Assembly: GCA_017857815.1 (NCBI GenBank)
Contig: JAFMCL010000021.1
Coordinates: 1-46,564 of the forward strand
From: Flavobacteriaceae bacterium
GTDB lineage: Bacteria > Bacteroidota > Bacteroidia > Flavobacteriales > Flavobacteriaceae
Direction of reading: 5' to 3'
DNA length: 46,564 bases
Below, piece after piece: positions 35,518 to 44,841 of the stretch; the stretch's first letter is position 1, and each line of letters begins with the position of its first letter. Position numbers and translations under genes: made by a program. The notes below the pieces were generated by a model. It was not told the DNA's origin and did no database searches. It saw nothing but the letters and a program-made list of their open reading frames with translations.

Positions 35518-35741
35518 TATATAATGTTTTATTTTTTTCTAATTTTAATTTATCTAATCAGGAATAATAACAAATATTTATAACCACCCAATTAGACGAA
35601 AGAACATGGACTTTTTAACAGGAAGGCTTGACTAATTTTAAAGGGCATCAAAAAAATCATCAAAAAGTTTCCCAATGCGATTGGTCAGCTCAAATGCAGT
35701 TTATGTTTTTAAATGAACTTCAAAAACAGTTGCGATTTGAT

Positions 35742-36035
35742 CTATCCCATTAATGATTGAACCTTCATGGCGAGTCCCATGTCTCCGGCAATTTTGATCT
35801 TACCACTCATCACAGCCATCATCGGGTTGAGTTCGCCATCTCGTAATTGTTCTAGTACCTCTGCGGTAACCGTAATGGAACAGTCAGCCTCTTTGTCGTC
35901 CAAAGTAACTGTGTTACTTCCGCTTGTCCCATCGATATAGATAGCACTTCCGTCAACAACAAACTTTAATGTTCCTTCAAGAGGAGACGCATCTTCAGCT
36001 CGTTTTTTAAATTGTTCTAAAACTTGTTGGCTCAT
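35742..36035 (-). CDS. SCP2 sterol-binding-domain protein
   Basis: A small lipid-binding protein, 97 residues from the ATG at 36035; the open frame continues eight codons upstream only through a TTG. The SCP2 fold is recognised from the N-terminal helix QVLEQFKKRAED, a strand with LKFVVDGSAIYI, then EADCSITVTAEVLEQLRDGE and the C-terminal helix with NPMMAVMSGKIKIAGDMGL, the most conserved block. Members bind fatty acids, acyl-CoA or sterols and are thought to shuttle or present lipid substrates. Divergent from the beta-oxidation genes and next to etfBA, it may hand acyl chains to beta-oxidation (inference). Confidence 0.88.
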   Translation of the reverse strand: MSQQVLEQFKKRAEDASPLEGTLKFVVDGSAIYIDGTSGSNTVTLDDKEADCSITVTAEVLEQLRDGELNPMMAVMSGKIKIAGDMGLAMKVQSLMG

Positions 36036-36056
36036 AATTTTTAAATTTAATTTTAA

Positions 36057-36064
36057 CAAATATA
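36057..36064 (-). promoter_or_regulatory. Putative -7 box for the SCP2 gene
   Basis: On the minus strand it reads TATATTTG (TAnnTTTG), 22 nt before the ATG at 36035. No clear -33 element. Confidence 0.45.
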
Positions 36065-36153
36065 TTAAGCTGCGCTTGATTTTTATGGTTACATATAATC
36101 ATTTATTTTTTTGTAATAAAAAATAAACACAGTGTATTGAACAAAAATCGTAA

Positions 36154-36181
36154 AAATTTATTATGCGCGCATAATAAATTT
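36154..36181. promoter_or_regulatory. 28-bp perfect palindrome, probable operator of the fatty-acid operon
   Basis: A perfect inverted repeat of 28 bp centred at 36167/36168. The core is ATTATGCGCGCATAAT flanked by AAATTT and its complement on each side. It ends 3 nt before the TATATTTG box (36185-36192) of the downstream beta-oxidation operon, occupying the -33 region, and lies 119 nt upstream of the SCP2 start. This is the position of a repressor operator. Length and symmetry suit a dimeric MarR- or TetR-type regulator. Confidence 0.75.
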
Positions 36182-36184
36182 AGA

Positions 36185-36192
36185 TATATTTG
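36185..36192 (+). promoter_or_regulatory. Putative -7 box for the beta-oxidation operon
   Basis: TATATTTG (TAnnTTTG). Transcription would begin about 36197, so the leader before the ATG at 36205 is very short. The TTG inside the box is in frame with the gene, but is unlikely to be the start. Confidence 0.5.
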
Positions 36193-36204
36193 AAAAAAAA
36201 TAAA

Positions 36205-38610
36205 ATGATGCATTTCAAGATTAAAAATGTAGTGGTTCTCGGTTCCGGAGTAATGGGGTCAGGAATTGCTTGTCATTTAGCCAATGTCGGATTAAAAGTT
36301 TTGATGCTAGACCTGCTGCCTCCAAACCTTTCTCCCGACGAAAAAGATAATTCCAAATTAAGAAACAGTATTGCCCAGACTGCACTAGACAAATCCATCA
36401 AGTCCAATCCCGCACCGCTTTATAAAAAAAGTTATTCCAGTAGGATCTCCGTAGGAAATTTTGAAGATCACTTTGAGAATGTTAATGAAGCTGATTGGAT
36501 AATTGAGGTGGTTGTGGAACGTCTCGACATCAAAAAAATGATTTTTGAAAAAGTCGAAAAATACAGAAAGCCAGGAAGTTTGGTAAGTTCCAATACCTCG
36601 AGTATTCCGATTGCGTTTCTTGCAGAAGGACGTTCGGATGATTTTAAGAAACATTTCTGTGGAACACACTTCTTTAATCCTCCACGTTACCTGCGGCTTC
36701 TTGAAATTATACCTACTAAGGAATCTAGTCAGAAGATGATTGATTTTTTCATGCATTTTGGTGACATCAATCTGGGAAAACAAACAGTTTTGTGTAAAGA
36801 TACTCCTGCATTTATTGCCAACCGAATTGGGGTAATGGCAGGTGCTAAGATTTTTGAAATTACAGTAAAGTACGACCTAACAATCGAAGAAGTAGATGCC
36901 CTTACAGGAACCATAATAGGAAGACCCAATACTGCAACATATCGCCTTCAAGACTTGGTCGGGCTCGACACTAGCGATAAGGTTACAAAGTTTGTGGTTG
37001 AAAACGTAAAAGGAGACCCATTCTTTGAAAAAGTTGGAAAAGCAGCTGTTCCTAAGTTTTTTACTTTTTTATTGGAGAATAATTTTTTAGGAGATAAAAC
37101 AGGTAAAGGTTTTTATCAAAAAACAAAAGAGAAAGATAAAAATGGAAGAACCATAATCAATGCGCTTGATCTCAAAACCCTTGAATATAAACCTAGTGTT
37201 AAGCCTAAAATTGATTTAGTCAAAAAAGCAAAAGGGATTGATTTGATGAGCAAAAGAATTGATTTTTTAATCTCTGGAACTGAGAAGGAAAGTCTATTTT
37301 TAAAAGAATATTTCACAACGATTTTCGCTTACACTGCGCAGCGAGTCCCTGAGATTTCTGATCATTTCTATCAAATAGATGATGCAATGCGTGCAGGATA
37401 TGTTTGGGATTATGGACCATTTGAATATTGGGATTTAATTGGATTAGATAAAGGAATTCAGTTGGTAGAAGATTCAGGTGAAAAAATTCCAGATTGGATT
37501 TTAAAAATGAAAGCAACAGGAGCTTCAACTTTTTATAAATACGAAAAGGGTAAGAAAAAATATTTTGACAATGTGACACAATCCTACAAATCGATTCCAG
37601 GATCAGACGCTTTCATTATTCTAGACAGTTACAGACAGAACACTCCAGTTATCAAAAATAGTGAATGTACGATTCATGATATCGGCGAAGGAGTGATGTG
37701 TTTAGAATTTCAGAGTAAAAGTAATTCGATCGGAGAAGGCATTGGAACAGCAATGTCAGAGGCGATTGATTTGGCAGAGAAAGAAAATTGGAATGGAATT
37801 GTCATTGGAAACAATGCAAAACAATTTAGTGTTGGAGCCAACCTCATGAATGTTGGAATGCTCGCCATGCAAAAGCAATATAAACCATTAGAAAAGTTAG
37901 TAGCTGATTTTCAGGCGATCAACATGAAAATCCGAACGTCTAAAATACCTGTAGTTGTTGCAACTCAAGGATATGTCTTCGGAGGAGGTTGTGAAATCGC
38001 GATGCATTGTGACGCGGGAATTTACGCTGCTGAATCTTACATCGGACTTGTGGAAGTTGGCGTAGGACTTTTACCCGGAGGAGGAGGTACCAAAGAAATG
38101 ACACTAAGAGTTTCCGACGGTTTCTATGAAGGCGATGTTCAAATACCAATGCTAATAGATCATTTTAAAACGATTGCAACTGCCGCAGTAGCGACTTCTG
38201 CACCCAATGCATTTGACCTTCATTATCTAAAAGAAGGCAAAGACTTTGTGAGTTATAACACCCAGCGAAACATTGGAATGGCAAAAGATAAAGTGTTAGA
38301 ATTGTCTAAGGATTATATTCCTCCTGCTCCTCGAGAAGACATCGAAGTGCTAGGACGAACCGGACTGGGTGCACTCTATTCTGCAATTAACGAGTTTAGA
38401 TTGGCGGGATACATGTCAGAATATGACGTTGAGATAGCCCGTAAAATTGCACAAGTTTTTTGTGGAGGTGACCTCACGGGATCTCAAAAAGTAAGTGAGC
38501 AATATTTACTAGATCTTGAGCGAGAAGGATTTATGAGCCTTTTGGGGAATCAAAAAACTTTAGATCGAATTCAATACTTATTAATGAATAACAAGCCCTT
38601 AAGAAACTAA
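36205..38610 (+). CDS. fadN: Bifunctional 3-hydroxyacyl-CoA dehydrogenase/enoyl-CoA hydratase (FadN-like)
   Basis: Catalyses hydration of enoyl-CoA and NAD-dependent oxidation of 3-hydroxyacyl-CoA in beta-oxidation. The ATG at 36205 gives 801 residues. Here the dehydrogenase comes first: VVVLGSGVMGSGIACHLANV (NAD-binding), SSNTSSIPIAFLAEG, FCGTHFFNPPRYLRLLEIIP with the catalytic His, and DTPAFIANRIGVMAGAKI. The enoyl-CoA hydratase part is C-terminal: KQFSVGANLMNVGMLAM and FGGGCEIAMHCDAGIYAAES, with GLLPGGGGTKEM near the active site. That order is the reverse of E. coli FadB and matches FadN of Gram-positive bacteria and Bacteroidota. It precedes fadA by 10 nt. The usual acyl-CoA dehydrogenase and ligase genes do not follow in this window. 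Confidence 0.93.
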   Translation: MMHFKIKNVVVLGSGVMGSGIACHLANVGLKVLMLDLLPPNLSPDEKDNSKLRNSIAQTALDKSIKSNPAPLYKKSYSSRISVGNFEDHFENVNEADWIIEVVVERLDIKKMIFEKVEKYRKPGSLVSSNTSSIPIAFLAEGRSDDFKKHFCGTHFFNPPRYLRLLEIIPTKESSQKMIDFFMHFGDINLGKQTVLCKDTPAFIANRIGVMAGAKIFEITVKYDLTIEEVDALTGTIIGRPNTATYRLQDLVGLDTSDKVTKFVVENVKGDPFFEKVGKAAVPKFFTFLLENNFLGDKTGKGFYQKTKEKDKNGRTIINALDLKTLEYKPSVKPKIDLVKKAKGIDLMSKRIDFLISGTEKESLFLKEYFTTIFAYTAQRVPEISDHFYQIDDAMRAGYVWDYGPFEYWDLIGLDKGIQLVEDSGEKIPDWILKMKATGASTFYKYEKGKKKYFDNVTQSYKSIPGSDAFIILDSYRQNTPVIKNSECTIHDIGEGVMCLEFQSKSNSIGEGIGTAMSEAIDLAEKENWNGIVIGNNAKQFSVGANLMNVGMLAMQKQYKPLEKLVADFQAINMKIRTSKIPVVVATQGYVFGGGCEIAMHCDAGIYAAESYIGLVEVGVGLLPGGGGTKEMTLRVSDGFYEGDVQIPMLIDHFKTIATAAVATSAPNAFDLHYLKEGKDFVSYNTQRNIGMAKDKVLELSKDYIPPAPREDIEVLGRTGLGALYSAINEFRLAGYMSEYDVEIARKIAQVFCGGDLTGSQKVSEQYLLDLEREGFMSLLGNQKTLDRIQYLLMNNKPLRN

Positions 38611-38620
38611 CAACAAAAGC

Positions 38621-39790
38621 ATGGAAGCATACATTATAAAAGGATACCGCTCTGCAGTAGGAAAAGCAAAGAAAGGTGGATTTAAAAATTACCGTTCTGA
38701 TGATTTGGCAGTAGATGTGGTTAAGTATTTAGCGGAACAAGTACCGGAACTAGACCCTGCTACTGTAGATGATTTGATCGTAGGCTGTGCAAATCCCGAA
38801 GGCGAGCAAGGACTACAAATCGGTCGTTTGATTGCTGCACGCGCATTGGGTATCGAAGTTCCCGGCATTACCATCAATCGCTATTGTGCTTCTGGATTAG
38901 AAGCCATTTCTATGGCGGTAGCAAAAATCAAAGCAGGCATGGGTCATGTCTATATCGCAGGGGGTACGGAAAGCATGAGTTTGCTCCCGATGACCGGTTA
39001 CAAATTGGCTCCGAGTTACAAAGCCAACTTAGACAACATCAATTACCATGTCAGTATGGGAGCAACAGCAGAAGCAGTTGCAGCCAAATACAATATCACC
39101 CGAGAAGCTGCCGATGCTTTTTCGGTTGCTTCACACCAGAAAGCTGCAAAAGCAATTGATAGCGGCATATTTAACGACGAAATTGTTCCCATTACTATAG
39201 ATGAAGTTTTTGTTAAAAACGGGAAAAAAGTTACGGCATCCCATACCGTAGCAATTGATGAAGGTGTTCGTCGCGAAACTACTATGGAAGGATTGGGAAA
39301 ATTGAGGGCTGCATTTAAAGTGGGAGGTGTCGTAACTGCAGGAAACTCTTCTCAAACATCTGATGGTGCTGCTTTCACATTGGTGATGAGCGAAGAAAAA
39401 GTAAAAGAACTAGGGCTAGAACCCATTGCCAGAATGGCAGGTTGCGCCGTTGGCGGTGTCGATCCACTTTATATGGGAATAGGGCCATGTGTTGCCATCC
39501 CCAAAGCATTGCAACAAGCAGGGCTCAAAGTCGCGGATATTGATTTGACAGAACTCAACGAAGCTTTTGCTACCCAAGCTTTGGCGGTCATTCAGGAAAG
39601 TGGTTTAAACCCTGAAAAGGTCAATGTCAATGGAGGCGCTATTGCAATGGGACATCCATTGGGATGTACTGGCGCCAAGCTTAGTATTCAACTGTTGAAT
39701 GAGATGAAGCGTAGAGATCAGAAGTATGGAATGGTTACTGCCTGTGTGGGTGGAGGGCAAGGAATTGCTGGAATTTTTGAACGTTTGTAA
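38621..39790 (+). CDS. fadA: Acetyl-CoA C-acyltransferase (thiolase)
   Basis: Thiolytic last step of beta-oxidation: 3-ketoacyl-CoA plus CoA gives acetyl-CoA and a shortened acyl-CoA. 389 residues, with the three thiolase signatures: nucleophile Cys 89 in TINRYCASGLEAISMAVA, the general-base His about residue 345 in NGGAIAMGHPLGCTGAK, and Cys about residue 375 in VTACVGGGQGIAG. GGTESMSLLPMTGYKL and LNEAFATQALAV are also conserved. It follows fadN by 10 nt in the same operon. Long-chain specificity is assumed from context; a biosynthetic (PhaA-type) role is less likely. Confidence 0.95.
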   Translation: MEAYIIKGYRSAVGKAKKGGFKNYRSDDLAVDVVKYLAEQVPELDPATVDDLIVGCANPEGEQGLQIGRLIAARALGIEVPGITINRYCASGLEAISMAVAKIKAGMGHVYIAGGTESMSLLPMTGYKLAPSYKANLDNINYHVSMGATAEAVAAKYNITREAADAFSVASHQKAAKAIDSGIFNDEIVPITIDEVFVKNGKKVTASHTVAIDEGVRRETTMEGLGKLRAAFKVGGVVTAGNSSQTSDGAAFTLVMSEEKVKELGLEPIARMAGCAVGGVDPLYMGIGPCVAIPKALQQAGLKVADIDLTELNEAFATQALAVIQESGLNPEKVNVNGGAIAMGHPLGCTGAKLSIQLLNEMKRRDQKYGMVTACVGGGQGIAGIFERL

Positions 39791-39811
39791 TCAAGATACA
39801 CCGAACCAAAA

Positions 39812-40162
39812 CTACTTTCGATCATCTTCCCAAATTAATTCAGGATCAGATCTTTCTGTAAAGAAATCTGAACATTTTCCATCTCCCATTCCGGTAATAC
39901 CTCCGTCTGGAGCACAGATCAGGGTGCAGTCATCCTCATACAATTCACTGAAAAAATCACAACACTGTTGAGGGAAAAAGTAAACACGTTTCCCTTGATA
40001 TTGATAGCGATAGACTTTTGTCGGGGGATTCCGAACATCTTCTTTTTTTATCGCATTAATTTTTTCAGTAATGCAACTTGGAGTAATTTCCGTGTTGTTG
40101 TTTTTAGAACAACCTAGCCAAAGACTTATAAGACATAAGGTAAAATAAACAGTAGGTTTCAT
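39812..40162 (-). CDS. DUF6970-type lipoprotein
   Basis: A 116-residue exported lipoprotein of unknown function. The lipoprotein signal ends at Cys about residue 18 (ISLWLGCSKNN). The mature part has a conserved pattern I recognise from Bacteroidota: CITEKINAIKK, then a Tyr-rich strand VYRYQYQGKRVYFF, a CC pair in QQCCDFFSELYEDDC, and LICAPDGGITGMGDGKCSDF. The several Cys residues may form disulfides in the periplasm, and the GGITGMGDGKC motif is the family hallmark. It converges with the thiolase gene and precedes the umuCD genes in reverse; no functional link is apparent. Confidence 0.72.
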   Translation of the reverse strand: MKPTVYFTLCLISLWLGCSKNNNTEITPSCITEKINAIKKEDVRNPPTKVYRYQYQGKRVYFFPQQCCDFFSELYEDDCTLICAPDGGITGMGDGKCSDFFTERSDPELIWEDDRK

Positions 40163-40180
40163 TCGAGCGATTATTTAATG

Positions 40181-40609
40181 TCACAGTTTTTTAACCACAT
40201 AAGTTACCATGCCCCAAATGATCAATTCATTGTCTTCGGTGACCTTAATGGGTTGGTAATTAGGGTTTTCAGGCATAAGATACACACAATCTTTTTCAAC
40301 TTTTAACCGTTTGACCGTAAATTCACCATCGATAAAACAAATGGCAATTTTGTTGTCTTCAGGTTCGAGACTTCGATCGATAACGAGTAGATCGCCATCA
40401 TCTAATCCTGCACCTTGCATGGACTCCCCCGAAACGCGGGCATAAAAAGTGGCAGTTTCATTCTTAACGACCTCTTTGTCAATGCTGATGCGCAACTCTT
40501 TAAAATCATCTGCAGGGGAGGGGAAACCCGCCGAAATGCCCTCGTTGGCAAGTAAGGAAGTCTTACCAGAATCTTGGTCAGGATGAAAAAAAGTAATTTT
40601 TTTAATCAT
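40181..40609 (-). CDS. umuD: UmuD-like S24 peptidase (LexA-fold), DNA polymerase V accessory subunit
   Basis: Self-cleaving accessory subunit of the translesion polymerase. 142 residues. The cleavage site is in ISAGFPSPADDF (Ala 27-Gly 28), as in E. coli UmuD. The catalytic Ser 63 is in VSGESMQGAGLDDGDLLVID and the Lys 100 in DGEFTVKRLKVE, so the Ser-Lys dyad is complete. RecA-nucleoprotein filaments stimulate the cleavage in the SOS response. It lies 4 nt after umuC on the same strand, that is, downstream of it, the reverse of the E. coli order, so it depends on transcription through umuC. Confidence 0.92.
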   Translation of the reverse strand: MIKKITFFHPDQDSGKTSLLANEGISAGFPSPADDFKELRISIDKEVVKNETATFYARVSGESMQGAGLDDGDLLVIDRSLEPEDNKIAICFIDGEFTVKRLKVEKDCVYLMPENPNYQPIKVTEDNELIIWGMVTYVVKKL

Positions 40610-40613
40610 AATT

Positions 40614-41873
40614 TTATTTTATCTGGATGATTTCTTTTATTTCTGTGGTATAGCGTTGCGAGAGATGCTCTTGTTTCATTTTCCATGTTTGTTTTAAATC
40701 CTGACTGGCCAATTTCATGCGGTGCGGTCCAAAACGCAGGTGAATTTTATCGAGGACTTTCATTAAGTCATGATGTTTTGCAGTATCCTGCTCAAAAAGG
40801 GTGATCTGACGTTCTGCCGTCGGCGTTAGACCCAAAACGATTACTCCAGCCTTTTTATAATCAATTCCTGATCGGTAGATGTTTTTTAAAGCTTTGAGGG
40901 CATGTTTTGCCAAGATCAGGTTAGAGTCCGTTGCATTGGGTAGCGTAAGGGTATAGCCATTTCGGTAGGGTGTTGCTCCCACCTTGTGTGGATCACTTTT
41001 CACAAAGACATAAAGTGCACTGGCACAACTTTTTTGTTTTCTTAATTTTTCGGCACACGAAATGGTATAAGTTGTGATGCGTTCCTCAAGATCAACTAAT
41101 GCGGTAAGCGTATTTTTAAAACTCCTTGTAGTAGCAATTGATTTTTTTGTTAGAATACTTTCTTCCAATTGTATGGCGGGCAGCCCTTGCAGGTCTTTTT
41201 TTAGACGGAGTCCCAAAACACTCATATGTTTTTTTACCCATTCGTCGGGAAGCATGGTGAAGTCCAAAGCATTTTTCACTCCCATGACTTGAAGTCGTTT
41301 TGCATGTTGGCGGCCGATGCCCCAGACGTCTGTGATGGGTGTCCATTTTAGTGCTTTGAGCCTTTTATCTTCACTGTCAATGATGTAAACGCCATTGGTT
41401 CTTTCTGTGAATTTTTTAGCGATTTTATTTGCAATTTTTGACAATGCTTTGGAAGGAGCAAAACCTACGGAAACAGGGATTCCTGTCCATTGGCGCACCT
41501 GTTTTCTCATTTTTAAGCCCGTTTCTTTTAGGTTGAAATAATCAAAACCCTCAAACGCTAAAAAGGCCTCATCAATGCTGTATATTTCAACATTAGGGGT
41601 GTACTCTTCTAGGATGTACATCACCCGACTGCTCATGTCGCCATAGAGCGGGTAGTTAGAAGAAAACACTTTGATATTGTTTTTTTTAAAAGCTTCGCGG
41701 TACTTAAAAGCAGGGGCTCCCATCGGAATTCCGAGTGCTTTGGCTTCATTGCTCCGTGCAATCACACAACCATCATTGTTAGAAAGAATGACCACAGGTT
41801 TTCCTTCGAACTGAGGTTGAAAAACCCGTTCGCAAGAAGCGTAAAAATTGTTGCAGTCAATTAAAGCGAACAT
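40614..41873 (-). CDS. umuC: Y-family DNA polymerase, UmuC-like
   Basis: Catalytic subunit of polymerase V, which copies past damaged bases with low fidelity. 419 residues with the Y-family order: [20 protein letters not shown] (catalytic Asp near the N-terminus), [33 protein letters not shown] (catalytic Asp-Glu pair), then the helix-hairpin-helix of the thumb ([14 protein letters not shown]) and the little-finger domain. The C-terminal half ([42 protein letters not shown]) is the usual UmuC type. It is the first gene of the unit with umuD. I found no LexA-type box I can defend in the 186-nt region shared with odhA. Confidence 0.94.
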   Translation of the reverse strand: MFALIDCNNFYASCERVFQPQFEGKPVVILSNNDGCVIARSNEAKALGIPMGAPAFKYREAFKKNNIKVFSSNYPLYGDMSSRVMYILEEYTPNVEIYSIDEAFLAFEGFDYFNLKETGLKMRKQVRQWTGIPVSVGFAPSKALSKIANKIAKKFTERTNGVYIIDSEDKRLKALKWTPITDVWGIGRQHAKRLQVMGVKNALDFTMLPDEWVKKHMSVLGLRLKKDLQGLPAIQLEESILTKKSIATTRSFKNTLTALVDLEERITTYTISCAEKLRKQKSCASALYVFVKSDPHKVGATPYRNGYTLTLPNATDSNLILAKHALKALKNIYRSGIDYKKAGVIVLGLTPTAERQITLFEQDTAKHHDLMKVLDKIHLRFGPHRMKLASQDLKQTWKMKQEHLSQRYTTEIKEIIQIK

Positions 41874-42023
41874 TTTTGAAATTGTGATTACAGAGAATAT
41901 TGCTGAAAAATAATTCTTGTTTTTTTCAACATTGTCGTTTTACTAAAAAGAAAGAATCACACAAATTTAAGAAAAATTGTATCGTTTTATTAATAAAAGG
42001 TAAAGGTCTTTGAACAAAAATTG

Positions 42024-42031
42024 TAATTTTG
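42024..42031 (+). promoter_or_regulatory. Putative -7 promoter box for odhA
   Basis: TAATTTTG (TAnnTTTG) 28 nt before the ATG at 42060. A TTTG lies at 42009-42012, but the 11-nt gap is too short, so only the -7 element is offered. Confidence 0.4.
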
Positions 42032-42059
42032 GAGCTGAGAGAAGAAGTATTATAATTTA

Positions 42060-44828
42060 ATGGACAAGTATTCATTTTTAAATTCAGCACATACCACATA
42101 TTTTGCCGAATTGTACGAACAATATATAGAAGCACCCGACACGGTGGAACCCAGTTGGAGAGCATTTTTTCAGGGATTCGATTTTGGAGTAGAAAGCGGA
42201 ACACCCTTAGATGAAGTAGCTGAGGTAGAAATTCCGGAGAGTGTTAAAAAAGAATTTCAGGTGATCAATTTGATTGATGGATACCGAACCCGAGGGCATT
42301 TGTTCACAAAAACCAACCCTGTTCGGGATCGAAGAGTTTACCATCCCACCTTAGACGTTGAGAACTTTGGACTCACCCAAGCAGATTTGACAACCGTATT
42401 CAATGCAGGAACAATCATGGGGATCGGACCGAGTACTTTGGGGGGCATCATCGCCCATCTTAAAAAAGTATATTGTGATTCAATTGGGGTGGAGTATATG
42501 TACATCAGAAACCTCGAAAAAAAGCAATGGATTCAGCAGCGATTGCATCTCAATGAAAACCACCCTGCTTTTAATGCAGATCAGAAAAAACATATCCTAT
42601 ATAAACTCAATCAGGCAGTAAGTTTTGAGAACTTTTTGCACACCAAATACGTTGGACAAAAACGGTTTTCTCTGGAAGGAGGAGAGTCTCTCATTCCAGC
42701 TTTGGATGCTGTGGTAGAAGCCGCGGCAGATCAGGGAGTTGAAGAGTTTATCATGGGAATGGCCCACCGAGGCCGCCTAAATACCTTAGCCAATATTTTC
42801 GGAAAATCTACGAAAGATATTTTTAGTGAGTTTGAGGGAAAAGATTACGAGGAGGTCATATTCGATGGTGATGTAAAATATCACATGGGGTGGACTTCTA
42901 AAAGAAAATCGGATAACGGCAAGCAAATTAACATGAATATTGCTCCCAACCCTTCTCATTTGGAGACGGTGGGCGCCGTTGTTCAGGGAATTTCTCGCGC
43001 AAAAATTGAAAATGAATTCAATGGAGACGCTTCCAAAGTGTTGCCAATTATTGTACATGGTGATGCTGCGATTGCGGGACAAGGTTTGGCTTATGAGATC
43101 GTCCAAATGGCGCGCTTAAAAGGTTACAGTACTGGAGGAACAATACATATCGTTGTAAACAATCAGATCGGGTTTACAACGAATTATTTGGATGCACGGT
43201 CGAGTACTTATTGTACGGATGTAGGAAAAGTAACACTTTCCCCAATCGTTCATGTAAATTCAGACGACGTAGAAGCTGTAGTTCACGCCGTTAAATTTGC
43301 TTTGGACTTTCGAATGCAGTTTGGTGCAGATGTATTCATTGACCTTTTGGGTTATCGAAAGTATGGGCACAATGAAGGAGATGAACCTCGATTTACTCAG
43401 CCAAAACTTTATAAGGCCATTGCAGCGCATAAAAACCCCCGAGAAATTTATGCCGAAAAATTAATAGCGGAAGGGATCATAGATTCTGATTACGTTAAAA
43501 AACAAGAAGTAGAATACAAAAATAGGTTAGAAGAAAATCTTCAGGTTTCGAGAAAAGAAGACACCACAGTGGTCATTCCTTTTATGGAAGATATCTGGAA
43601 TGGATTCAAGCGAGTTGATGAGCTGGGAATGAGTAAGCCGGTTCAAACTGCTGTAGAAGAGAACCTTCTTAATATGGTCGCTAAGACAATTTCTGACTTA
43701 CCAAAAGATAAAAAGTTTTTAAGAAAAATAGAACGTCTGGTCGCCGACAGAAATAAAATGTATTTCAAGACTCAAAAATTAGATTGGGCGATGGGTGAAT
43801 TATTGGCCTATGGAACCCTCCTTCTAGAAGGTTTTAATGTCCGCTTGTCTGGTCAGGATGTAGAACGCGGTACCTTTTCTCACCGACATGCGGTGATTAA
43901 AGCTGAAGATTCGGAAGAAGAATTGATTCTTTTAAACCATATTAATCCTAAAAAACAAGGAAAATTTCACGTCTATAATTCTTTGTTGTCAGAATATGGT
44001 GTGGTTGGGTTTGATTATGGGTATGCCATGGCAAGTCCGAATGCCTTAACCATTTGGGAAGCACAATTTGGAGATTTTTCAAATGGCGCCCAAATCATGA
44101 TTGATCAATACATTTCCGCAGCTGAAGACAAATGGAAGCTTCAGAATGGAATTGTTTTTTTATTGCCGCATGGCTATGAAGGTCAAGGAGCTGAACATTC
44201 TTCGGCACGGATTGAGAGATACCTTCAATTGTGTGCAAAAGATAATATGTTTGTAGCCAATTGTACTACTCCAGGCAATATGTTTCACTTGTTAAGAAGA
44301 CAGATGAAAACGAATTACCGCAAACCTTTGATCGTTTTTACTCCTAAAAGTTTGTTGCGCCATCCCAAAGCAGTTTCAAGTATTGAAGAGTTTACCAAAG
44401 GAGGATTTCAAAAATTAATTTCTGATCCGATTGTAACAGAAAGCACTGCCAAGAAGTTGGTATTTTGTTCTGGTAAATTCTATTATGATTTATTAGATGC
44501 TCGAGCAGAAAAAAACCAAATGGATGTTGCGATTGTGAGATTAGAGCAGCTTTTTCCGCTCCCGGAAACAGAGATCAGAGCAGAATTGGATCGTTATAAA
44601 AACGTAGAGGAGGTCGTTTGGGCGCAGGAAGAACCGAGAAACATGGGAGCTTGGGGCTACCTGATGTTGCATTTTCCAGAAGCAAGTATTATGCGACCCG
44701 CCACCCGACGCTTTTACGGTTCACCAGCTGCAGGAAGTGCCACACGGTTTAGAATAAGACACCAAGCTGTCATTGATTACGTATTCGATGCCACGAAAAA
44801 TAATTTTTTAAGAAAAACTAGAAAGTAA
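42060..44828 (+). CDS. sucA: 2-Oxoglutarate dehydrogenase E1 component
   Basis: Thiamine-diphosphate-dependent first enzyme of the 2-oxoglutarate dehydrogenase complex of the TCA cycle; it decarboxylates 2-oxoglutarate and succinylates the lipoyl group of E2. 922 residues. The N-terminal E2-binding region reads [20 protein letters not shown], with [10 protein letters not shown]. Further on are [33 protein letters not shown], the ThDP motif region [14 protein letters not shown] and NNQIGFTT. The second half has [37 protein letters not shown] and [20 protein letters not shown]. It precedes the E2 gene by 13 nt. The E3 subunit (lipoamide dehydrogenase) is elsewhere. Confidence 0.97.
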   Translation: MDKYSFLNSAHTTYFAELYEQYIEAPDTVEPSWRAFFQGFDFGVESGTPLDEVAEVEIPESVKKEFQVINLIDGYRTRGHLFTKTNPVRDRRVYHPTLDVENFGLTQADLTTVFNAGTIMGIGPSTLGGIIAHLKKVYCDSIGVEYMYIRNLEKKQWIQQRLHLNENHPAFNADQKKHILYKLNQAVSFENFLHTKYVGQKRFSLEGGESLIPALDAVVEAAADQGVEEFIMGMAHRGRLNTLANIFGKSTKDIFSEFEGKDYEEVIFDGDVKYHMGWTSKRKSDNGKQINMNIAPNPSHLETVGAVVQGISRAKIENEFNGDASKVLPIIVHGDAAIAGQGLAYEIVQMARLKGYSTGGTIHIVVNNQIGFTTNYLDARSSTYCTDVGKVTLSPIVHVNSDDVEAVVHAVKFALDFRMQFGADVFIDLLGYRKYGHNEGDEPRFTQPKLYKAIAAHKNPREIYAEKLIAEGIIDSDYVKKQEVEYKNRLEENLQVSRKEDTTVVIPFMEDIWNGFKRVDELGMSKPVQTAVEENLLNMVAKTISDLPKDKKFLRKIERLVADRNKMYFKTQKLDWAMGELLAYGTLLLEGFNVRLSGQDVERGTFSHRHAVIKAEDSEEELILLNHINPKKQGKFHVYNSLLSEYGVVGFDYGYAMASPNALTIWEAQFGDFSNGAQIMIDQYISAAEDKWKLQNGIVFLLPHGYEGQGAEHSSARIERYLQLCAKDNMFVANCTTPGNMFHLLRRQMKTNYRKPLIVFTPKSLLRHPKAVSSIEEFTKGGFQKLISDPIVTESTAKKLVFCSGKFYYDLLDARAEKNQMDVAIVRLEQLFPLPETEIRAELDRYKNVEEVVWAQEEPRNMGAWGYLMLHFPEASIMRPATRRFYGSPAAGSATRFRIRHQAVIDYVFDATKNNFLRKTRK

Positions 44829-44841
44829 AAAAGTCAGCGAT

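Noticed and set aside
35518-35741. Intergenic 224 bases between SCP2 and etfB, where the minus strand reads AFELTNRIGKLFDDFFDAL.
   Set aside because: The stretch looks faintly coding but has stops on both sides, no ATG and no family match. It may be a gene remnant; not enough to annotate.
36190-36204. TTG at 36190 as start of fadN.
   Set aside because: The TTG is inside the TATATTTG promoter box and is followed by Lys codons unlike the family; the ATG at 36205 fits the conserved N-terminus.
36385-36783. A 132-codon minus-strand frame inside fadN.
   Set aside because: Shadow of the NAD-binding domain of fadN, which has full motif support.
41874-42059. A LexA box for umuC in the region shared with odhA.
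   Set aside because: A TAAATTTG-like box on the minus strand (41962-41969) was considered as a promoter, but it is about 90 nt from the umuC start and no palindromic SOS box accompanies it.
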